Translations under genes and position numbers: made by a program
Origin: Ruegeria atlantica
GTDB lineage: Bacteria > Pseudomonadota > Alphaproteobacteria > Rhodobacterales > Rhodobacteraceae
DNA length: 64,000 nt
Assembly: GCF_013032505.1 (NCBI RefSeq)
Contig: NZ_WQCG01000001.1
Coordinates: forward strand, 1,178,001 to 1,242,000
Direction of reading: 5' to 3'
Part shown: piece after piece, positions 53,016-60,288 of the stretch
Numbering within the stretch: the first letter of the stretch is position 1
Layout: every line of letters begins with the position of its first letter
Notes under the pieces: generated by a model
What the model was told of the DNA's origin: nothing
Database searches by the model: none
The model's input: only the letters and a program-made list of their open reading frames with translations

Positions 53016-54014
53016 TCATCGAACATCGAGGTCGTGCCTTAACCGGTAAGGCGACGAACCAAACCAACGGCGACACGTTCGTGTAAACGCACTTGGGTTT
53101 TTGTAGCCCAAGTTCTTTCCGATATCTGTTATAGAAAGGCGCCCCTCGGTCAGCCATTGCTCCGCCTGGCGCATTTTCGCGCTGTCTACGAGATTTGCTC
53201 CTGTCGTGCCGTGTCTTGCAAGTTCTCTTTGAAGCGTTTTGGGATGCAAACCGATGAATTTTGCAAATCCGTCCAAGCCAGGCCATGCGGAGTAGTCAAT
53301 CACAGAGAACAAGTCGGCCAAGTCGAGTACTTTTTGAATGGGGCTGTCCGCTTCCGTCGCCTCGTTTCGTTCAAATTTTGACTGCTGCATCAACCAAGAC
53401 GCGGGGAACGACATACTGAGGCCCCATGCATCGCATTTTTGAACCTGACTTTTTGGAATAAAAGTTGGCGGGATCGCTTTCGGATCAAAGACAAGTGCTT
53501 CTACCAATGCGCTGTTCCATACTGGCCCCAATCTCGTCTTCAGCATTTCAGACCATGCAACAATATCCCATGCGTCTGCTTGGCCCGGAGGTTGAGAAGC
53601 TTGAAGCATCCGGCGACCCATCAATATGGCCCGTCCATCTTCAATCGTCATTGTGTAATTCATTGAAATTTGCACGGCTTCCACAAACTGAAGCCAAGCA
53701 ACGAGCAGGTCTCCCAAGCTAGGCGTGTAACTCAAAGTTTCAGGTGGGACGAAACCGTCACTCCAATCAAATTGACTAGCAATCTCTGCGCAAAGATATG
53801 GCTTTTTTGAAAGTCTGGCGGCACGGGTGGACGCGCGATACACACATGCGCTAGGAATTGGTTGGGTAGGACCAGATAAAACTTCTGACCTGAGTAAGCA
53901 GCCTTCCAAGACCTTTTCTCTGTGGGCGCCCAATTCGCAAGCTCGACCCACTACCGCTGACAAAAATTTTGACTGCATGACTGGGATTGTCACTTGAGAA
54001 GCCTGAGCGCACAT
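53016..54014 (-). CDS. AraC-family transcriptional regulator
   Basis: This is a 332-residue regulator of the OruR/ArgR-like subgroup layout: an N-terminal AraC-binding-type domain of about 230 residues and a C-terminal double helix-turn-helix (LHPKTLQRELARHGTTGANL, EGRLSITDIGKNLGYKNPSA, FTRTCRRWFGSSPYRLR). It is divergent from an exported amidohydrolase with 126 bp between, so that gene is the likely target. The ATG at 54014 is at the edge of an AT-rich promoter region. The inducer is unknown. Confidence 0.9.
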   Translation of the reverse strand: MCAQASQVTIPVMQSKFLSAVVGRACELGAHREKVLEGCLLRSEVLSGPTQPIPSACVYRASTRAARLSKKPYLCAEIASQFDWSDGFVPPETLSYTPSLGDLLVAWLQFVEAVQISMNYTMTIEDGRAILMGRRMLQASQPPGQADAWDIVAWSEMLKTRLGPVWNSALVEALVFDPKAIPPTFIPKSQVQKCDAWGLSMSFPASWLMQQSKFERNEATEADSPIQKVLDLADLFSVIDYSAWPGLDGFAKFIGLHPKTLQRELARHGTTGANLVDSAKMRQAEQWLTEGRLSITDIGKNLGYKNPSAFTRTCRRWFGSSPYRLRHDLDVR

Positions 54015-54140
54015 ATGTCATCCTAGTTATCTTTACTGGACAGAGAAAATTGAAATTGTCCTCAAATGACAATGAGTAATTCTCAAAAACCTTGATAGCA
54101 TGATCGCCAACTTGGACATCCTTTAGCTGGAGATCGGAAA

Positions 54141-55520
54141 ATGAACTTTCCCTTTGAGCTGCGTTTCAAGCGAGCACTGTCAAGAAGTGCAGCCTTGGTT
54201 ATCTTTGCGGGACTTCTTTCCGCTCCGACATTCGCACAAGAGGTTAGCTTTCCAATACTCTTTACTAACGTGCATGTTTTTGACGGCGTGAATTCAGAGA
54301 GAATTGAGAACGCGAATGTCATGGTAGTCGATAATCTGATCGCAGAGGTATCGTCTGAACGCCTTGTAGTAGCCAACGCTAGGATAATCGACGGTGGAGG
54401 CAGAACTCTGATGCCGGGCCTGATCGATGCCCACGTACATATGGCAATAACTGAGCCTGTGGCTGATCTAAGAGATAACTTTGATTGGATGTATTGGGGC
54501 GCTGTTTCCACGTCAGAAGCAGAAAAAATGTTGCTGCGTGGCTTCACAACTGTCCGGGATGCTGGAGGCCCTGCCATTGGACTGCAAAAAGCAATTGATC
54601 GAGGAAAGGCCGTCGGCCCACGAATATACCCGTCTGGACCTGTGATCTCTCAAACATCGGGTCATGGAGAACATCGCGTTTACACCGAACCGCACCCCAA
54701 CTTTATTGGAGCGCAGCCCTCATTCTTTAATCAGCATGTAGAGTTCCTAGCGGATGGCGTGCCAGAAGTACTGCGTGCAACGCGAGAGGCGCTGCGGCTC
54801 GGCGCTACGCAAATAAAAGTTATGGCTGGCGGCGGCGTGTCTTCTTCGGTTGACCCACTGCACACTGTACAGGGCTTGCCTGAGGAGCTTGAAGCCTCGG
54901 TTAAGGCCGCAGCGGACTGGGACACTTATGTCATGGTCCACGCATATAATGATGACTCGATCCTGCGCTCACTAGAAGCTGGCGTAATCAGCATCGAACA
55001 CGGACAGCTAATGACCGAAGTCTCTGCACAAGCAATCAAGGATGCCGACGCTTGGATTGTCCCCTTCTACTCGTTGCTGGGGCTGGACGAAGAAACAGTA
55101 GCAAAAGCACTCGGCCCTAGTGCTGGGGCAAAGTTTCTCAGTGTCCAAGCCGGTGCTAGAAACCAGATGAAGCTAATCAAGGACTTCGGAATAGAAAAGG
55201 TCGCATTCTCAACAGACATTATTGGAGACCCAGTTGCGCTTTCGAAACAGAACGATGAATTCCAGTATCGGACAGAGGTCTGGTCATCTTATGAAATACT
55301 GGTTCAGGCAACGTCCAAGACTGCTGAATTGCTCGCGCTTTCAGGAAAGCTTAATCCATACGTTGATGGCCCGTTGGGCGTGATATCGGAGGGAGCTTAT
55401 GCCGATATTCTACTAGTGGACGGCAATCCAGTTGAAGACGTGACTATCCTCGTCGACTACGCGAACAACATCGATTTCATCATGAAGGATGGGGTGATCT
55501 ACAAGAACGCACTTGAATGA
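54141..55520 (+). CDS. Exported amidohydrolase
   Basis: This is a 459-residue metal-dependent hydrolase with a Sec signal peptide (basic start, then SAALVIFAGLLSAPTFAQ). The motifs are LMPGLIDAHVHMAITEP (HxH), ATQIKVMAGGGVSSSVDP (Lys likely carboxylated), YVMVHAYNDDSIL (His), SIEHGQLM (His) and VAFSTDIIGDP (metal Asp), a binuclear Xaa-Pro dipeptidase/imidazolonepropionase-like arrangement. Extracytoplasmic members include carboxypeptidase-like prolidases and lactam hydrolases. Base composition is AT-richer than the left half of the window, consistent with transfer. The AraC gene opposite is its probable regulator. Confidence 0.9.
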   Translation: MNFPFELRFKRALSRSAALVIFAGLLSAPTFAQEVSFPILFTNVHVFDGVNSERIENANVMVVDNLIAEVSSERLVVANARIIDGGGRTLMPGLIDAHVHMAITEPVADLRDNFDWMYWGAVSTSEAEKMLLRGFTTVRDAGGPAIGLQKAIDRGKAVGPRIYPSGPVISQTSGHGEHRVYTEPHPNFIGAQPSFFNQHVEFLADGVPEVLRATREALRLGATQIKVMAGGGVSSSVDPLHTVQGLPEELEASVKAAADWDTYVMVHAYNDDSILRSLEAGVISIEHGQLMTEVSAQAIKDADAWIVPFYSLLGLDEETVAKALGPSAGAKFLSVQAGARNQMKLIKDFGIEKVAFSTDIIGDPVALSKQNDEFQYRTEVWSSYEILVQATSKTAELLALSGKLNPYVDGPLGVISEGAYADILLVDGNPVEDVTILVDYANNIDFIMKDGVIYKNALE

Positions 55521-55525
55521 GTGTC

Positions 55526-55565
55526 GCGCGGAGTGAACTCACCTCGGCACTCCGCGCACCTTTCC
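55526..55565 (+). terminator. Terminator-like hairpin after the exported amidohydrolase
   Basis: A perfect 10-bp GC-rich stem GCGCGGAGTG (55526-55535) / CACTCCGCGC (55548-55557) lies 5 bp after the stop. The following ACCTTTCC is a weak T-tract, so termination may be partial. Confidence 0.6.
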
Positions 55566-55589
55566 AATTGAAAACTCTTCAGATTTGAC

Positions 55590-55810
55590 CGCCGCGATTG
55601 GCGACTTTGCCCGCCTCGCTGTGTTTGCAAAGTCTATTTGTGACTGTCTGCTTCGGCTTGTGTGCGGTCTTCCGGTGAAAGTGGGCCAATGGCGGCAAAG
55701 TCCGCAATTCTGCCGTTCAGCAGATTTCAGCGAACGTCCGCTGCCGGTCAATGCAGACCCTCAGGCGAATTTCCTCGGAATGACCACCAACAATGACCGC
55801 TATCCGTTCC
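55590..55810. repeat. Degenerate intergenic repeat, copy 3
   Basis: A gene-free stretch of the same character as 47560-47800, with an inverted pair GACTTTGC (55603-55610) / GCAAAGTC (55627-55634) and GGCAAAGTCCGCAATTCTGC further on. It lies between the amidohydrolase and the mer-type operon. No protein frame here is credible. Confidence 0.45.
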
Positions 55811-55817
55811 TAAGCCG

Positions 55818-56084
55818 TCATCTGACTGAAAGACTCAGGTGACTGCGTTGAGCCCAACGCAGACATCTCCCGCAACAAGTATTTCCCTCTTGGATTGGCG
55901 GGCAAGCGACGGTGCCGTAGGAACAGAAAACGCAGCAATCCCCTGGCAACGGCTTCAAAACGGTATTGCAGGCAGCGCATTCATAGAACCACTGACACGC
56001 ATCGGTCGGCATCGTTTCGACGGTTGCGTGGCCGCACTTAGGGCAAGTAATTTTGCTTTCCAAGGTCACATTCAGATCATTCAT
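55818..56084 (-). CDS. GDCCVxC-type cysteine-rich small protein
   Basis: This 88-residue soluble protein has a zinc-ribbon-like KITCPKCGHATVETMPTDAC (Cys14, Cys17, Cys30), then YECAACN, then the family mark LPGDCCVFCSYGTVACPPIQ at 47-65 and NTCC at 69-71. Some relatives contain selenocysteine; here all positions are Cys. Such proteins accompany mercury-resistance genes and probably handle thiol-bound metal. The last 17 residues (GRCLRWAQRSHLSLSVR) go beyond the usual end at CC and may be read-through of a lost stop. It is the third gene of the mer-type operon, 4 bp after the transporter. Confidence 0.85.
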   Translation of the reverse strand: MNDLNVTLESKITCPKCGHATVETMPTDACQWFYECAACNTVLKPLPGDCCVFCSYGTVACPPIQEGNTCCGRCLRWAQRSHLSLSVR

Positions 56085-56088
56085 ATCG

Positions 56089-56412
56089 TCACATCAAAGT
56101 TATGAGGTAGTCGTTTATTTGGGCTTCGTTGAAAACGATAATCCAAGCGAGGATGGTCAATATGGTGCTTCCAACCAGCCATCCTTTCAGGTGCGCCAGC
56201 GTCCCTTTTCGGGCTGCGATAACCCAAGCGAATAGTAGCATTATGGATGCTGCCGCCAGTACGTAGTAGCTCGCAGCAGCAATCCTTCCAAACACCGCCA
56301 ACCAACTTCCGCCGAGCCCCAACAACATCATCGTCATTGGCAGCACGCAGCACGTTGCTACGCCCAAAGCAGAAATTGATCCTGCATAGCTTGCCCAAAG
56401 AGATTTCGTCAT
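56089..56412 (-). CDS. MerT-like mercuric-ion membrane transporter, second copy
   Basis: This is a 107-residue protein with four hydrophobic segments. The metal motif GVATCCVLPMTMM (Cys21-Cys22 in the first span) matches the CC pair of MerT/MerF, and MLLGLGGSWLAVFGRIAA follows as in MerT. The start ATG 56412 overlaps the stop of the upstream gene (ATGA), with GGAGGGC upstream. The longer open frame to 56814 is the antisense frame of the other transporter gene and not coding. It probably brings Hg2+ or a similar thiophilic ion across the inner membrane. Confidence 0.82.
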   Translation of the reverse strand: MTKSLWASYAGSISALGVATCCVLPMTMMLLGLGGSWLAVFGRIAAASYYVLAAASIMLLFAWVIAARKGTLAHLKGWLVGSTILTILAWIIVFNEAQINDYLITLM

Positions 56413-56798
56413 GACCGGGACGCCCTCCACAACGAAAACATCGTGCGTGTGGCTTCTGCTTCCCAAAGAGGAGCGGTGGCCGCCACAAGGAATGATGCAC
56501 TTGTGGCAATCAAAATGGCGAGAGTAGAGCGCCGGTGGGACACACACGCCCACCTTTTCCAAACTCTGTACCATGCCCAAAGAAGAACTAAGCCCAAGGC
56601 GAGCACGATTGGAACGCGATATGCCACAAACGGGCCAAGATATAACAGCCACGTACCGCCAAGGCCGATGATCGAGAAGCCAATAGGCAAGACACAGCAA
56701 GAGGCAGACACAAATGCCAGCAGGCCAGCGGCACTGATCAGGATGCGGCTTGGACCCTGGTCGCTTTCGCCGGACGTGTTTTCGATGCTTGTTTTCAT
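56409..56798 (-). CDS. MerT-like mercuric-ion transporter
   Basis: This is a 129-residue inner-membrane protein starting at ATG 56798 (ATG 56852 lies upstream of the promoter and is not used). The first span holds FVSASCCVLPIGFSIIGLGG (Cys34-Cys35), the MerT mark. A cytoplasmic loop has a single Cys (KRWACVSHRR) where classical MerT has two. The last span is LAILIATSASFLVAATAPLW. MerT passes Hg2+ to MerA in known operons; neither MerA nor the periplasmic MerP is in this window. It lies next to a MerR gene that reads the other way. Confidence 0.85.
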   Translation of the reverse strand: MKTSIENTSGESDQGPSRILISAAGLLAFVSASCCVLPIGFSIIGLGGTWLLYLGPFVAYRVPIVLALGLVLLWAWYRVWKRWACVSHRRSTLAILIATSASFLVAATAPLWEAEATRTMFSLWRASRS

Positions 56799-56805
56799 AA
56801 GAGCC

Positions 56806-56836
56806 AATATGCATCCTGTAGTCACTACAGGATCAA
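56806..56836 (-). promoter_or_regulatory. MerR-type operator/promoter of the mer-like operon
   Basis: A perfect 10-1-10 dyad (ATCCTGTAGT, C, ACTACAGGAT; 56813-56833) lies between a -35 TTGATC (56836-56831) and a -10 CATATT (56811-56806), with a 19-bp spacer. The dyad in an overlong spacer is the architecture of promoters activated by MerR proteins. Transcription should start near 56799, at or next to the A of the transporter ATG at 56798, so the mRNA would be leaderless or nearly so. Confidence 0.8.
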
Positions 56837-56852
56837 TGAGGAAAAAGTTCAC

Positions 56853-57239
56853 ATGATCGCGATTGGTGAAGCGGCAAGGCAGAGCGGCGTATCTATAGAA
56901 ACAATCCGCTATTACGAACGAGAAGGTGTCGTGCCCTTGCCGCGCCGCGCTTCCAACGGGAGACGTGTGTACTCCGAAAAGGACGTTGGGCGTCTCCGGT
57001 TTATCAGGCGATGCCGTGATCTTGGCTTCACAATTGCTGAGGCCAAAAATCTTTTGTCGTTGTCAGAAGGCGAAAACGAAGACTGCGCCGCCGTTCGGCA
57101 TATCGGCACCCGCCATCTGGACGAGGTTCGCTCCAAAATCGCCGAGTTGAGAGCATTGGAGGCCGCACTTATAGAACTGACAGCAAATTGCCGAGCAGGC
57201 TCTGTGTCGTGTCAGATGTTGGAAGAGTTGGCGCGATAA
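56853..57239 (+). CDS. MerR-family metal-sensing regulator, mercury-type
   Basis: This is a 128-residue regulator. The N-terminal winged helix has IGEAARQSGVSIETIRYYER and the wing NGRRVYSEKDVGRLRFIRRC, followed by a dimer helix. The three metal cysteines are Cys78, Cys113 and Cys120. The 35-residue spacing of the first two equals that of Tn501 MerR (82 and 117), but the last loop (ANCRAGSVSC) is two residues shorter. This fits a soft-metal sensor, most likely Hg2+. It binds the dyad just upstream, shared with the transporter operon. The ribosome site is GAGGAAA. Confidence 0.88.
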   Translation: MIAIGEAARQSGVSIETIRYYEREGVVPLPRRASNGRRVYSEKDVGRLRFIRRCRDLGFTIAEAKNLLSLSEGENEDCAAVRHIGTRHLDEVRSKIAELRALEAALIELTANCRAGSVSCQMLEELAR

Positions 57240-57722
57240 AAAGGAACTGGCTTAGACTTTGCGATACAGCGAGAATGAAAGTTGGGAAAGTCCGCACAGC
57301 CGACGTTTGAACCGGTTGCAGCGAACGACCGCATTGGAGCCCAAACTGGACACTGGTTCGTTACGCAGCATTCATCAATTTGGGCGACAACCGGACATTC
57401 TCTTCAGACGCAAATTGGAGAGCCTTTCTATCGCAAAGCGATCATTCGGCTCCGACACGGTGCTGTTTGTCGGTTCAACCCCAACACCTTTATTGCCTAA
57501 GCGCTGTCGCCAACATCTTGAAAACCGCAAAATGAATTTTCCTCACAACTCACAAAGCGATGTGGTGCTTACCACACCACCTCAGATCATGTTTGGCCGG
57601 TTGAAAGACTGGAGACGCGTTGCCACCTGCTACGACAGACACCTAAAGGCCTTCCTTTCTGCCCTAGCACTCTAGTAACCGTTATTTATTGGCTATGAGG
57701 CCTAAGACCATCCTGGATAGTA
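57240..57722. other. Intergenic region with degenerate repeat
   Basis: No gene supported. A frame over 57259-57675 has no family resemblance and overlaps the repeat at 57321-57450. The remainder (57450-57720) shows nothing I recognise. It separates the mer-type operon from the Tad locus and could be an island boundary. Confidence 0.5.
57321..57450. repeat. Degenerate intergenic repeat, copy 4
   Basis: The left part (57321-57350) matches 47625-47650 and the right part (57365-57450) matches 42401-42482, so this copy links the other two. Base differences are scattered, as in an old decaying repeat. Confidence 0.55.
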
Positions 57723-58208
57723 CTACCCCAAACCCATCGCAACCAAGGGCAATAATACACCCGACATAGCTATCGATACACCCATCGGATAGCCGGCTTT
57801 TGGCCGCAACGCGAGCCAGCGGCATTCCGGAAATCCAATTATCGAGCGGCTTGTGATCACAAACATCATGCCCACGACCATGGACAGGGTGAAAGTGTAA
57901 AAGAACAGCAAAAGACAGTAGCTGGGCACAAACAATGTCAGCGCGGCGATTGCCTTTACGTCCCCTCCACCCCACAGGCGTAGCGTGAAACCAAGAAAAC
58001 CAACGACAAAAACGCCAACGCCGAAGACCGCACGGTACACCGTCTCGTGGAACGATAGAAACACGGGCGCGGAGAGGACAAAAGCGGCGAGCATCATCAT
58101 CACCAGCTTATTGGATATCTTGAGGTTCTTTAGGTCATTCCATGCCATTGCAGCCAAAAGCGGAGTAATGACGATCAGAGGGGCGAGCTGCGCGACTTCA
58201 GGCGACAT
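57723..58208 (-). CDS. cpaA: Tad-type prepilin peptidase
   Basis: This is a 161-residue membrane protein with about six spans. The two catalytic Asp sites of A24 peptidases are AWNDLKNLKISN near residue 24 and RLWGGGDVKAIAALTLF (GGGDVK) near residue 80. It cleaves the leader of the Flp pilin. The start ATG 58208 lies 11 bp inside the upstream LuxR-type gene, so the two are translationally coupled. In most Tad loci this gene lies next to flp and cpaB; here it lies at the far end, after tadC and a regulator. Confidence 0.92.
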   Translation of the reverse strand: MSPEVAQLAPLIVITPLLAAMAWNDLKNLKISNKLVMMMLAAFVLSAPVFLSFHETVYRAVFGVGVFVVGFLGFTLRLWGGGDVKAIAALTLFVPSYCLLLFFYTFTLSMVVGMMFVITSRSIIGFPECRWLALRPKAGYPMGVSIAMSGVLLPLVAMGLG

Positions 58209-59145
58209 TTTCGCTACCCGCAGTTGGCGATTGGCGCTTGACCATCGGGGTCAGCAAATCATGGATCAATTCGGGTTGAGATGACGTTTCTGTTTTGACG
58301 TAGATATTGCGAAGATGTGTACGCAGTGTCGAAATTGAAATCGACAACTCGGACAACAAGGCGTTGTTGTTCAATCCCCGCGCCAGTAACAGGCAAACCC
58401 GATATTCCGAGCGACTCAGCCGACAAGGGTTGTCCAAAGACAAAATGCTTTTTGGTTCTTTCTTGATAAGCTTTCGGCGCGTGTTTTTCAGCTTCGCTTC
58501 GGAAAACCGACCAAGAGATCTTTTCTTCCAGCAATCCGACAGAACATGGCCCAGAACGCTCAGAATATCTACCACGGCCGAAGAGATAGGGTGGATGAAA
58601 TGCAATTCCAGAAAGTCGGCGACACCATTTTGCCTTTCCAGCAAAATGGAAACGGACTCGTGAAATCTGCGAAACGCATAGAACTCTGACAGATGTTCGT
58701 ATTCGGAAAGGTCATCGAGGTCGCCGAACCAAGCCGACCCCAGTTTAGCCCGGCTCATGTTGTTGCCGCAGATGGCAGGCGCGATGCAGAAGTCGAAACC
58801 GCTGAAACTGTCCGGCGTCTTGTGATTGGCGTCGTAGCTCAGCACTTTTGCCGAATTCTGATTGCCTTGCAGGTCGACCCGGCTGATTGCAACCACTTCC
58901 GCGTCAATCGCGCGAGCCGTTTCACGCAGTGCGTTTAGCAGTGGAACTTTCCCCTGAGAGGCCTGGCAAAGGACCGCTACGACCTTGAGAAGTTCTGAAG
59001 TTGGTGCCATTGCATCTGGCGCGAAACGATGCGCCGAAAACATACCATTCATACCGTTTAATATTGACCGAAACCCGATCAACCCTTTCGACAAAAGCCC
59101 CCACCCGTCGATTGTGTCTCGATTTTTTGTGTGGCTGGACTCCAC
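58198..59145 (-). CDS. LuxR-type helix-turn-helix regulator
   Basis: This is a 315-residue regulator with a C-terminal LuxR/GerE domain: LSRSEYRVCLLLARGLNNNA, then SELSISISTLRTHLRNIYVK for the recognition helix. The first 230 residues show no receiver or clear autoinducer domain and may be a GAF-like fold (ISRVDLQGNQNSAKVLSYDA). The stop overlaps the cpaA start by 11 bp. Its placement between tadC and cpaA suggests it controls pilus formation. No inducer can be named. Confidence 0.87.
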   Translation of the reverse strand: MESSHTKNRDTIDGWGLLSKGLIGFRSILNGMNGMFSAHRFAPDAMAPTSELLKVVAVLCQASQGKVPLLNALRETARAIDAEVVAISRVDLQGNQNSAKVLSYDANHKTPDSFSGFDFCIAPAICGNNMSRAKLGSAWFGDLDDLSEYEHLSEFYAFRRFHESVSILLERQNGVADFLELHFIHPISSAVVDILSVLGHVLSDCWKKRSLGRFSEAKLKNTRRKLIKKEPKSILSLDNPCRLSRSEYRVCLLLARGLNNNALLSELSISISTLRTHLRNIYVKTETSSQPELIHDLLTPMVKRQSPTAGSENVA

Positions 59146-59276
59146 TTAACTGCTTATAAGTTTAGTCTTATTTCCCTAAGTCGGGCAAAAAGTTTCGCAA
59201 CAGGAGTTCTGTTTGTTCTCATTTTGGAAACGCGAATTGTTTGAACACGTTATTGCATTGGAACCGGGCACGAATT

Positions 59277-60278
59277 CTACGCCCCGAAGCCCCGGAAGTA
59301 TCGAATCATCGAAGGTGCGGCGGTGATGATTATCAGCGTCGGCAGCATCAGCGCAGCCAGAACGGCGGACATCTTTACCGGTAACTGATTTGCCAGTTCC
59401 TGCGCCCTGGTTTCGCGGGAATCCCGCATTTCAGATGCATAGGTGGTCAGGGCTTCGGACATGCTCGTTCCATAGCGAATGGATTGCTGGACGACTGTGG
59501 CAAATGACTGGATTTCATCAACCCCCGTACGCCGCGCCATGTCAGACAGCGCGGTTGCGCGGGGACGCCCAGCCTGAATCTCGTGTTGTGTGTTCAGAAA
59601 CTCAAAGGCCAGATCAGGGGAGGCCAGCGCCAGTTCGTTTCCGACTCGGGTCATAGCTGCATCAAAGCCTAAACCGGCGTGAAGCGAAATCTGCAACAGG
59701 TCGAGGGCATTTGGAAACGCGTCGCGGATACGTTGCTGACGCTCCTTACGGCGACGCTTCAGCCAGGCTGCGGGTAGAAAATATCCGACGGCCGTCAGCA
59801 AACCGATAAGCTGTATGGCGTTGGCTTTGCTGATGGATTCAAAAATGTCCGTAATCGGGCTGGGAACTGGAATGCCAGGAGTTCTTGAGGCAACAATGAG
59901 CAGACCCACAATCATCGGCACGAAAATCCCAAACCAAACCCGCGTCAGCGTATAGATCCGCAGGGCATTCCGGCCGGTCAACCCGGCCTGAATAAGCTGA
60001 TCCTCAATCTTGCGCCGCTCAGACTCTTTGCTGGGTAGCGCTGCTCTAAAAAGGCCTTTTGGTGTAGCAATGGTTTCCCGCAACAGTCCACGGTCGTTGC
60101 GGGCCCCATATCTTTGGGCACGCAGTTTGGCGATGCGGACGGCCGCAGGATGGCGGCGGTTTAACGCCGAGGTTACAGCAACGAACACCAGCAAAACACC
60201 GAGGCCAAAGATGGTCAGCAGAATTGTTTCGGCTGGCAAACCGAAACGAAGCGACATGATTTCCAGCATATGTTCCAT
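59277..60278 (-). CDS. tadC: Tad pilus inner-membrane protein TadC
   Basis: This is a 333-residue type II secretion F-domain protein. Spans lie at residues 15-35, about 115-130, 155-170 and 300-320. The T2SSF segment is LDLLQISLHAGLGFDAAMTR, with FATVVQQSIRYGTSMSEALT further on. With TadB it forms the inner-membrane platform of the Tad pilus machine. It starts 10 bp after the tadB stop in the same direction. No tadD-like TPR gene follows it here. Confidence 0.95.
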   Translation of the reverse strand: MEHMLEIMSLRFGLPAETILLTIFGLGVLLVFVAVTSALNRRHPAAVRIAKLRAQRYGARNDRGLLRETIATPKGLFRAALPSKESERRKIEDQLIQAGLTGRNALRIYTLTRVWFGIFVPMIVGLLIVASRTPGIPVPSPITDIFESISKANAIQLIGLLTAVGYFLPAAWLKRRRKERQQRIRDAFPNALDLLQISLHAGLGFDAAMTRVGNELALASPDLAFEFLNTQHEIQAGRPRATALSDMARRTGVDEIQSFATVVQQSIRYGTSMSEALTTYASEMRDSRETRAQELANQLPVKMSAVLAALMLPTLIIITAAPSMIRYFRGFGA

Positions 60279-60288
60279 GAAACTGCCC

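Noticed and set aside
56089..56814. 241-residue frame that could look like a fused transporter
   Set aside because: Only the last 107 codons (from 56412) are the second MerT-like gene. The earlier part is an out-of-frame reading of the first transporter gene.
57259..57675. 138-residue plus-strand open frame
   Set aside because: It overlaps a degenerate repeat, has no good ribosome site, and its product resembles nothing I know.
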